A stretch of 64,000 nt of DNA, from positions 121,548,771-121,612,770 of the forward strand of contig NW_026262581.1 of NCBI RefSeq assembly GCF_021869535.1, in the 5' to 3' direction. Each line of letters opens with the position of its first letter. The stretch's first letter is position 1. A program made the position numbers and the translations under genes. The notes under the pieces are model-generated. The model saw nothing but the letters and a program-made list of their open reading frames with translations. It was not told the origin of the DNA and did no database searches. This DNA comes from Mytilus californianus. Its lineage: Eukaryota > Mollusca > Bivalvia > Mytilida > Mytilidae. This document shows, piece after piece, positions 34,334 to 46,300 of this stretch.

Positions 34334-37300
34334 ATGAGCTTGCCGACTAAGATAACTGATTTAATTGTGAAAGACATTCGATTTCCAACTTCATTAGAGA
34401 AAGATGGCTCTGATGCAATGGTTAGTCGGTCTTTATACTTGTCAAAACTGATGCTTAAATCAAATAGTAGCCATTTGATGGATGGATTGGTGTTTAACGT
34501 CCAGCTGCAAATATTTCATGCACCAAGACAAGACCATAATGATGCTTTTTAACTGTATAAGTATGAACATTGCTATGTAGTAGGCCAACTTTCTTCAGCT
34601 TGATTTTATTCATAAATCATAAATGTTAACAAGATTATTATCTGTAGGATGACATTTCACCCTATCCAGATTGACTAATATTCCGGCTCCAAGCATAAAA
34701 ATCTTAACACTAATTCCTAAATGCTGCATGCTTGCAAGAACTAGCAAATACCAATTTTCAAGTCTTTGTTTTGACCTAGACTATTTTTGAACCCACAACC
34801 TCCTGCAAATCCTTGCCTCAAGGCAAGCAGGCTACAGAGACTTTCTCAGATTGACATAAAAAAAAACAAATAATGAAATGTTATCAACACAACCAAGACA
34901 AAACATGATTGATTGATTGTAGCTTGCTTAACGTACAGTGGCAATTATGTCATGCACATTCAGGACAACAAAATGAACACAACAGACAGCACATTTCAAA
35001 TTCAAATTCAAATATTTTATTGGATAAAACACATAAAATAAATATGACATTGCATAATCTAAGTGTACAACATACATGACGTATTTTTCATGTTGGGGTT
35101 TTTTATAGCTGACTATATGGTATGGGTTTTTCTCATTGTTGAAGGCCGTACGGTTGCCTATAATTGCTTACATCCTCTTCATTTGAGCTTGGGTGAATAG
35201 TTGTCTCATTGGCAATCATACCACATCTCCTTATTTTTATAATGACATATACAACATGACAAATAATATTAATAAAACATAATTATGCATAACAAAAAAT
35301 TAATGACAATGAATGATATGCTATATATATGTAACTACAAGTCTATTTTTATTTTTGTATAGTACTTATGGTAGACCAACTGACACCAAGGGTTATTATG
35401 AACTTCAAAAGCATTAGCCAAATTATTTGGAATAAGTAAATATATTGCTGATTTGATATCATCATCTTTAATCAAATTTTGGAAAATTCTAAACTTCTCT
35501 CGAAGGTTTTTGTATAGGGGACGATATAAAAGGAAGTGCACTTCATCTTTTACTTTATCTCCACAAGATTTGCAGAATCTTTCCGTTGCTAAAGTTTTTG
35601 GTTTACTGTATCTCCCAGTTTCAATGGCAAGTGAATGTGCACTTATTCTTATTTTCTGTTTTAATACAAAAAGTGTTTAATGTTGTAAGTAGAATTTAAT
35701 TAATTAAATCAGTAGCTGGAAGAAATAAGAGCATTTAATGAAAGTGAAAATATACAAAGTTCTACTACCACAATAATATTTTTTGCTGACTTGAACAATG
35801 TATAATGTAGACATATTGATAAAATTGAGAATGGAAATGGGGAATATGTCAAAGAGACAACAACCCGACCAAAGAGCAGACAACAGCCGAAGGCCACCAA
35901 TGGATCTTCAATGCAGTGAGAAAATCCCGCACCTGGAGGTGGTCCTCAGCTGGCCCCTAAAAAAAAAAGTGTGCTAGTTCAGTAAAAAATGGACGTCTCA
36001 CTAAACTCCAAAACATATAAATGAACTAAAATTAAAAAAAACATACAAGACTAACAAAGGCCAGAGGCTCCTGACTTGGGACAGGCACAAAAATGCGGCG
36101 GGGTTAAACATGTTTTGTGAGAAACACATAGCAATACCCACAGTAAAACTCAGTTTAAAAGAAGTCCGAGTCCGATGTCAGAATAGGTAACAAAAGAAAC
36201 TCAGCAAAATGACAATGATACATAAATGAACAAAGGACTACTAGCAGTTACTGACATGCCAGCTCCAAACCTCAATTAAACTGATTGAAAGATTATGTCT
36301 TCATCATATGAAAATCAAGTACAATCCCTCCCGTTAGGGGTTTAGTATCATACCATCATAAAATATATGAGAAGAACATAACCCGTATCATGCCAACAAC
36401 TGGTTTTAGAATAAATGTGTTTATTTCTGATTCAAAGACCCTATGAGTGAATCAATATTAATACCAAAATATGCAATCCTTAATGACTTGACAACAGTAT
36501 TGTAACTATATCCTTTCCGAATAAGTCTGTTTAAAGGTTTGGTTAGCTTTTGAGGTGAATGCCGACATTTTTGTGCTTTGTAAAGAATATTACCATAAAA
36601 TATTGGATGTGAAATACCTGAACGTATAAGATGTCTGCATGTTGATTTATATTTACGAATGATGTCCTTGTACCGATGATAAAATTTAGTAAATGTTTTG
36701 ACTAGTTTGTGATATCGAAAAACCCTGGTGTGATAATTTTTCAGTAATACAGAGATTTCTTTCGTTGAAATCAAATACGTTGTTACATACACGAGCGAAT
36801 CGAACAAGTTGAGATATATAAACACCATAAGATGGCGACAAGGGAATGTCACCATCTAAAAATGGATAATTAACAATAGGAAATGAAAAATCATCTCTTT
36901 TATCATAAATTTTGGACATATTTTAGACAAACTTTTATTTATTAGTAATAAAATAGGTCATTTAGCTGAAGATCATTTGAGTGGAGTGAAAAAAAAAATT
37001 CAATAGAAGAACTTACACATCAAGTATACACAATTGTTTTCTTTCATTGCAGCATACAGCACCAGATTATTCATGTGCATATGTCATTTTGAAGACAGAC
37101 TCAAAGTTGCAAGGAAATGGAAATACCTTTCTGAACGGCAGAGGAACACAAATAGGTACAAGTTATTTAATCATGATTATTTTTTACCATGGATGTTCTC
37201 AGTAAATATTTGATCATGATTATTTTTTACCATGGATGTTCTCAGTAAACATTTAATCATAGTATCATAAGTTTCAGAAACTTTGTCAGTGGATTTGTCT

Positions 37301-40300
37301 GTGTGGAGTGTAGTGTTGATAGCAGATCTTTGATAAGATTCATTATTCTTATGATTGAGACTCAGGATGATCTTGAGCATGACATGTCAACATATCAATC
37401 AATCCTTTCATTCATCTCTTCTAGTTTCCAGAGATTTGGTAAATTTAGAGTTTTTATGTTCAATAATTTATCATTCTATCATTGTTAAGAACCATTGAAA
37501 ACAGGTTTAGCTCCACTTGGACATATTTGAACTCGGTATTGATGGCACATCTTTGAAATTATTAAAAATAGGCTCACTAAGTTACTTTGTTAGAAGGTGA
37601 TATTAGAAAGGCATACTTTTAAGTGAGTTATACTGAATCCTAAAAGTCATGTTTTTCTTGATAATTTATATTATAATGGCATTGTTTGACAAAACCAGTT
37701 ATGAAATTCATGACCATGATGAAATAGTCTTAAATGTATGTATAAATTTTTTTGAAATGACTTGTTGAATGTTTAATTAGCAAGTAGAAACTATTGCAAA
37801 CAGAACAACGTTTTGATACAAATTATGGACATCTGGAATAGATGGTGACAACAGTCCAAATTAGAAAAATGTACTTTAAAAAAACAAACTTTCTGTCACA
37901 AGGAGGATAAAATAGTAAATTAATATATTTTTAGTGTGTTGTGCAATTGAAGCCTTCAGGAAGCTGGTGGTTGGACAAAAATTAGTTGATATTTTTGGAA
38001 ATTTTGGAAAATACTGGCAGTCCTTATGCAGTGAAGATCAAATCAGATGGGTAGGTCAAGAGATATTCTAAAAAACAAATTAAAAGCCTGTTTCCGATTG
38101 ACAACTTAATAAAGAAATGAGTCAATATTTAGTTTTTATGTAAAAGATATTATATACTTTCTTTGCATTTAATAACCTGAACAAACACTTTATGAAAGGT
38201 TAATAAGTAAGTGTAAGTGTTTATAACTGCATACTAGGAATACATATTTAGTTATTTTAGTTTATTAATAACAAAATCAATGTTAGTACCAATAACAACA
38301 ATATTTTAAGATCTTTTTACAGTGTTAAATTGATAACCTTTTACAATAAGTTTATCTAAAGGATTGATAAGTTTACTTGGATTGTATCTAAAATTATGGA
38401 CTCTATAAACAACATTACAAAGTACCATAAAAATGAGGATGTGATATCCCCATTGTAGTTAAGTTTTCTACATGTACAGCCAAACTTCCAAACCAAATAA
38501 TTATCAGTGTTGTTCGGTCACGAGTTGAATATTTATAGAATAACTAATCAAAGAATTCAAATATCGAAAAATATTCAACTCGTGACCGAACAACACTGAT
38601 AATTAACTCATGCGCTACGCGCATTCGTGAATTAATGTGTTGTTTGGTTACTCGTTGAATATTTTTCTCTATTTGAATTCTTCGATTAGTTATTCTATAA
38701 TTACTATCATTCAAAAATGTATCAGTTCATGTTTATTGTTCTTTCTTGCTCTCATGTTATAAAGGTTAAAAACCAATTAATTGGAATTGTAAATTCTATG
38801 TGATATATAAAACAGTCTTCAAAATTTGATATTTCTTGTCATTTTATAAAGCTACCATCCACTGATTGGTGCTGACTAATATTATAATTTGGTTTCATTT
38901 TAGGAGCAAATTGATCGAAAAATAAAAGTCACCTACCTTATTATAAAAAGTCACATTTTTACAATTTCAGTTAGGACCAGAAAAGGGTGTAACACATCTA
39001 GCTACAGCAGCCATTATAAATGCATTATGGGACTTATGGGCCAAAATGGAAGGAAAGGTAAGTGTAGATGTCAATTAATTTTGTGTTGTTATGATACTGT
39101 CTCATCTAGGTATACCCCCAAAGTCTCTCATTTTTTGCACAATTATTGTACTGTTATAAAAATTGATCTTTTTAGATTGTATCTGGCAGCTCCATTTGTC
39201 AAATGATGCAGATTTGTTGCATTGCATGATATTTTACTCATGTATATCTTCTCTATATCCTTTCTATTTCCCAAAAATCTAAGATGACCACCATTACTTT
39301 ACAAATCATGTTGTCCATAACAGAAATCATTATGTTTTTTCCATCATCAAAACATCATATTTTAATAATTAAGCCTCCTTTTCTTCTTCATTTAACATTT
39401 GTTATATTTTTTTAATTTATTAGTGTTTAATCATAATACAAAAGCTTTGTTCTAAAGCCTGGTCAAATTTTTATGTGTAAATATTTCTTTTTCAGCCACT
39501 GTGGAAACTTTTAGTGGATATGGTAATGTATACATACAGTGTTTTATATGTGACTTGTTTTTAACTTACTCACAAAGCAGTTTAATTACACAAGAGTAAC
39601 AGAACCTTATTTCATTTCTCTTGAGTTTTTTTTTTAAAGTTATGCCAAAAGGAATGATATAAAAAAAAAAAAAAAAATTTCTTCAAGAAAGAAGACAAAA
39701 TGTTTTCATTTCAATATAATGAAAAGTATACCATTGAGATGGAGGTAGTCATCACCAATTTCATGTTTATTTTGACAGGAACCAGAGGAACTTGTTTCTG
39801 TTATTGATTTCAGATACATGTAAGTGTTCTTAAGGTCTGTCATAAAATAACACCTTAGTTTCCTAAATGTCAGTGATACTGTAATTATAGATACTTTGAG
39901 CCTCAAAAGTCAAATATCCATTTTAGCAAATACAGGCTCCAGAAAATTAAGAGGGGAGGTTAGATTAATTACATACAAAACTTTTTGAAAATGCATATTT
40001 AAGTGTCTGTCTAAAGTCAGGAATCTTAGCAATTGTCACTGTCTCTTTTATCTCTTTTTTTTTCATTTACAGAAATTAACATTGATGTCACATCTTCAGT
40101 CTCTTCTGTTGGTATCCATACATTTTTTTCTTGATTTGGGGAGATTAAGAATAGACCATATGGTGTTTGTACTTGTCCAATTTTCAACTTATATTGTAAA
40201 ATTGCTGTTGGATAGAAATTTCCACACGTCTCTTTCTATTCAAATTTTGAAGTAACTTGTACGTTTTCAATTCTGCTGTTACATTTGAATTAGCTTTCCT

Positions 40301-43300
40301 TTTTCAGGGATGATGCATTAACAAAAGCAGAAGCCATAGGTAAGATGAGATTTATTTTTATATCATAAGCTTAGATTGTCCCGAACATGCATGAAATATT
40401 TACCACAGGACATTTGTTAAACAGTAATCACTCAATCATTAGCTTAGGTAGAACTTTTGTTTATGCATGGATAAAGAAATAAAAAAAACACACAAAATTT
40501 GAATCTTACGCTAGTTTGTCATGATAAGTTTTATTTTTAAGTTTCTTTTGAACAATGTAAATATAAAAATAAGGAGATGAGGTATGATTGCCAGTGAGAC
40601 AACTATCCATCAAAGTTCAAATAAAGTGGATGTAAGTATTGAAACAATTTTTAGAACTATAGGCAAAGGAAATTTTGATATTGATCATAAAATTTATCAA
40701 TAGAAGGTTGGTATCTTTAAAGATTTTTAACATTATTGTTGAGATATATATTTCAAATTTCAGAGTAGAAATATGACACTATTTCTGGAGAAAACAAAAA
40801 CATGGAAGCAAAACGCCCCTAAAACTACAATCCTTAAATTTTTTGTCATGCCCCCCCCCCCCCCCCCCCAAAAAAAAACATTTTCAAATGTTAGCTGATC
40901 GAAGGTGACAGATTTTAATGTTGACTTGTAGTTATATTTCAGGAGTGTATGATAAGTTTTATATACTTTCAGAACTTCTTAAATCAAGAAAAGCTGGTAA
41001 AGATGAAAGAGGTAATTTAATTTTCACAGGAAAAAGTAGATAGCATATATATATCCTTTTCCTGGATGACTCCAACTCCCTTTTATCTTTGATATATGAA
41101 GTTAAAACATCAGGCCAAGATTAGGGTAACATAATCGAAAGATTATTTAAAGTGACAGCAATGCATGAATGTTACATGATTGAGTTTTAATGCTCAGTTT
41201 TAGCCCAGACTGTAAGGAACCCATACTGCATGTCAAAGATCATGATATTCTTTGATCACAAATCAGGATTGATTTCCTGTTAAATTTTGTATCAACTTAT
41301 CATATAATTGAAAGATAAGTTATGTTTTTTGTGCAAGACTAGAATATAAGTATAACAATATCAAACTGAAAAAATACAGGTTTATACAAAATAGACATTC
41401 ATATATAAAATGAAATGATACCCATTTAGGCTTCAATTTGTGATGCCTAATTTTTCTTTATATTCCTGCGAAACATGTAACTTCATGCACAGAGACTTTT
41501 CTGCCATAAACAACAGATAATAGACTTTGTTTAAATTAAGTGACTGTAGGAAAAAGTTTTTTTGAAAATATCTCAATATACAGTATATTATTTTTTGTAT
41601 ACCTTTCAAATGAAATACGTAATATGCCTACAATTTGTGAAATTAGTCTAATTGTTATTTCCCCCTACATTTATAATATAATAAATCTGGTAATTCTGTT
41701 AATTTAGAGGCTGAACTAAAAAGTAAAGGCTTCCCAGCTTACACAACATCATGTGGTTGGTTATTTTATCCAGATGATAAAATCAGAAAGGTATATTTTT
41801 ATTCTATCATTCCTCTTTGCTTTTCTTTCAAAAACAAGAGAGTTTAAATTTATGTATGACTGTCAAAGATCAGGGGTATTATGGTATACCATTGTATGTT
41901 TATTTTTATTTTACTGTCCAAGCTTATCACACAATTTCTTAAACATATGGGTACTTTGACAAAAATCCTGCTATTTTTTTTTTACAAAATTGGACATACA
42001 GAACTTTTCATTTATAAAATTACATTTTTCTACACAAGTGATGATAGTTTAAATTAGCTTTTACAAATTAAAAAAAATTCAAACAACATTTTTTTTCATG
42101 ATGAAAAGCTCATTTAATTTTTATTATTTTGGGTTATTGCTTTAAAAGTAATTAGCTTTAATGATGAAATACTTCCGACACATTTCAATGTCTTCTACTA
42201 ATTAAATCTTGCTTGGGTCAATGTTTCTGAAATTTTTATGTAACATAAGTATAAAGAAGAAAAGTTTTATCATACTTATGTTGCACAAAAATTTCATAAT
42301 CATTGGAGGGGCCTCGGTGGCCGAGTGGTCTAAGTAGTTACTACTGTAATCACTAGCCAGTCAACACTGAGGTTGTGAGTTCGAACCCCGCTCGTGCGGG
42401 TGCACTAGACTCCAATCTTAATTGACTAGGATTGTCAGTTTTCCTATCGAAGGTCGGTGGTTTTCTCCGGGCACTCCGGCTTCCTCCACCAATAAAAACT
42501 GGCCGCCAAGAAATAGCCCAAAAGCGTTGCTTAAAAGTGGCTTCAAAACACCAAAAATCAAAATCAAATCATAATCATTGGTCTAAGCAAGATTTAATTA
42601 TCAGTATACATTGAAATATGTCCAATTTTTAATCAGTAACATTTATTACTATGATTTTACTGATTTTATTTGGAGGTTGAAATTGAAACTTTCAGATGAT
42701 TTGAACTGAATGAATCTGAAATATCTAAATAGATTTTTTTCAAAAAAATGAAAAAGATTGCTTGAAATTAACTTGATATTTTCTGTTTTAGTTGGCAAGT
42801 GAAGCAATCAGTAAAGGTATGGAAAGGTAAGATGGCTATGTTTTAAGTTTGTATTATGTATGGTTTACTGTTCATCTGGTATCGGAAAATTAGTACTGTT
42901 TATGTTAATTTTACCAGAATATGTGTACTTGATCATAACATGTAAAAGATGTGTGGTTGACTGTAGATAGTGCATATGAATAGTAAATATATGAATTTGA
43001 CCATAGATTGTGCATGTGCAGCTGACTGCAGATAAGCATGTATGGTTTATTATAGATATTGCATGTGCAGATAAGCATGTATGGTTTGTTATAGATATTT
43101 CATGTGTAGTTAAATGAACAAACAAAAAAATTAAGATAGGAATTTTTATAAAATCCTTTACATTTTGCAGAATTTTAAATGTTGACATCGATTAGTTTGA
43201 TTACTTTAAGATTTAAAATGAAAGTTGGGGCAGATGTTGAAGATGATATCAGAAGGGCCAAAATCTTCAGAGAAACAATTGGATATGATAGATTATGGGT

Positions 43301-46300
43301 AAGATTAAAAATAAATTGTATTGAAGTACACCCCACCATCTATCATTCTATCTGTACATCCCCCCATAAAGTTTTGGTCACATTTTTGTCAGGAACTATG
43401 AAGCAAGATCTTCTTGAAATTTGGATTCAACCTGTATATAATAATATGTAATATGTGAGCATGCTATACCATGTGATGTGTTTTTACATCAATGTCCTGG
43501 TTACCGAATACTTATGGCAAAGGTGTCATTATTTCAATTTGTTTTAATCAGCATTCACTTTCTCATTGTTTAGTTTTATCAAGCCACATAGAAATTAAAT
43601 TCTGAATCTATATGTACTCAAGTCCATTATATCACTAATTTGGACAAATTGTAGAAAGATTCAAAATGTCTTGAAGTAAATTTTATGAAATATATGAAAT
43701 GTCTCGCTGTACAATTTACCTAGATACAAAACTACCTCTATGTACTGGTAGATACAAGTCAACCTAGTATAAAATAACCATGTGAACTAAATACTTGTAC
43801 CCATTATTGAATATATTTAATTGCAATTGAATGTATACATGTAACAATTTGATTGATGTACATTTAGAGATCATATTGCATGGAGCATTTTTGTTTGTAT
43901 TTCAATGTATCTTTTGTTAAATGCTTTTGATTGGCCTTTTTTGTGTTTTGGTGTCTGGTTGTCGAGCCTTTCGACTTTTGTCGAAAAAAGCGAGACATAG
44001 CGATCCTACATTGCGTCGGCGGCAGCAGCGTCCACAAATATTCACTCTGTGGTTAAAGTTTTTGAAATTTTAATAACTTTCTTAAACTATCCTGGATTTC
44101 TACCAAACTTGGACAGAAGCTTGTTTATGATCATAAGATAGTATCCAGAAGTAAATTTAAAAAAAAAAAATCCTGTTTTTCCATATTTTACTTATAAATG
44201 GACTTGGTTTTTCTGCCAGGAAACATTAAATTCACTCTGTGGTTAAAGTTTTAAAAATTTTAATAACTTTCTTAAACTATCCTGGATTTGTACCAAACAT
44301 GGACAGAAGTTTGTTTATGATCAAAAGCTAGTATCTAGAAGGAAATTTTTATTAAAATTTTGTACTTGTTTATCCATATTTTACTTATAAATGGACTTGG
44401 TTAACATTACATACAGTCTGCAGTTAAATTTTTAAAACATTTATTAGATTCATAAACTGTCCTGGATTTTTACCAAACTTGGACAGAAGCTTCTTACAAT
44501 AAAAAAATTGTATCTTAGGAATATTTTTATTAAATTTTTTCCTCATCTCATTTTTGTTGAGCCTGCGATTAACAGCAAAAGTAGGCGAGACACTGGGTTC
44601 TGCGGAACCCTTACAAATTTTTTTGATTTAAGATTTTTTACGTTAAAGCAGTTTGATGTGGTTTTTTTTTTATCGTTTAGAACTAAATCCTTTTTGGAGA
44701 TATAAGTGCATATTTCTGGAGGGTTTTTTCAAATTCCACAGAAATCCCCCTTTGGTATGAAGTATAAGTTGTGGACATCCCATTACAATTATAAACAACG
44801 CAGAATAGATAGAAAATAACTCAGCAATCAAAAAAGTATAAAAGAGTTTGCAAAATATGAAATAGGTAACAGTTTGCAGGGTTGATGGGGAATAAAAGAT
44901 TACTGATGGTGAATGTAATTATTAACCTGTAGATGTTGCATGATATCATTGGTTGTAGTTGTTATTTCAAAATAAAACACATATAATGATAGTTATTATA
45001 TGGGTACAGCAAATTGTTGATAACAACTTGAGATGACTAATGGAAGGGGTATTATTTGCATTACAAAATGCCATTATTATATAAATTTTACCTTATGAAA
45101 ATATTTATATGTTTTTTGCAATTGTGAAATAAGAAAAAAATAAGTGCAAAAATTTCATGTATTCTCCTCTCAACAGAATTTACTCCTTGTTAGCACCATA
45201 TTCTGAAATTTTATTATCACAAGTTTGTATATTATTAGATGGTGGATGCTAATCAGAAATGGGAGGTTCAGGAATCTATTGATTGGATGAAAAAGTTAGC
45301 CCCATATAAACCATTATGGATTGAGGAACCCACAAATCCAGATGATATTATGGGCCATGCTGCTATTGCTGAGGTAAGCCTAAATTATTGAAACTGGAGG
45401 AACCAACTCAGCTAGCCCTGATGATGTTATGGGCCATGCTGCTATTGCTGAGGTAAGCATAAATTATTGTGAATAGAGAAACCCTAAAATCCTCAAGATT
45501 TTATGAAATGTGCTTGTACTGCTGAGGTAAGAAGAAATCATGTATTTTCAGAGGAACTCACATATAGATTCCTCTGTTGTATCATGAACCTAGGCAGTCT
45601 CAAAATAGACCACTGGACACTGGATGCCATGAAATCTTTAAATACCACAAATCCAGATGATGATTGGTTACTACTAAGGTAAGTATAGGTTATTATGAAA
45701 CCAAGGTAATATGATGGACCACACAGAGGTATTGAAGTATAAGTCTATTCAACCATTGTTAATAAAGTTAACTAACCATAATGATGCTACAGGCCATTTT
45801 GCTATTGCTGAGGTGAGCTGAAACTTTCATGGAAACAAACAAATACTTTATTTGCCGATCATGGGGCCCAAAATGAGCAGAATTATTAAAAGATAATTTT
45901 CATACATGATATTAAAGTAAAATAAAAATAGGTTAAACAAAGATATGATTATGAATATATTGGACAGGTAAGTGGTCTTTATGATACTGCGTTAAGTTAG
46001 TGACATGACATATTTCATATTTTTAAAGCCTGGTTGGCAAAAAGTTCAATTTGCTTACTCGATTTTGTAGAACAGTAGCAATAAAGTAGTTTAAAAATAC
46101 ATTTGTACTATTGATTCTTATTATAATATTTATTCTTTGTTTTAGGGTTTGAAGTCTGTTGGTATTGCTGTGGCAACAGGAGAACATTGTCACAACAGAG
46201 TAATGTTTAAACAATTTCTGAAGGCCAATGCCATGCAGTATTGTCAGATTGATGCCTGTAGATTGGGTGGAGTAAATGAATGTTTGGCAGTTATTTTAAT

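Noticed and set aside
42307-42395. Possible tRNA gene with box A and box B
   Set aside because: It is the head of a SINE, followed by a V-domain core and flanked by target duplications, with a poor cloverleaf; the same holds at 6700-6795.
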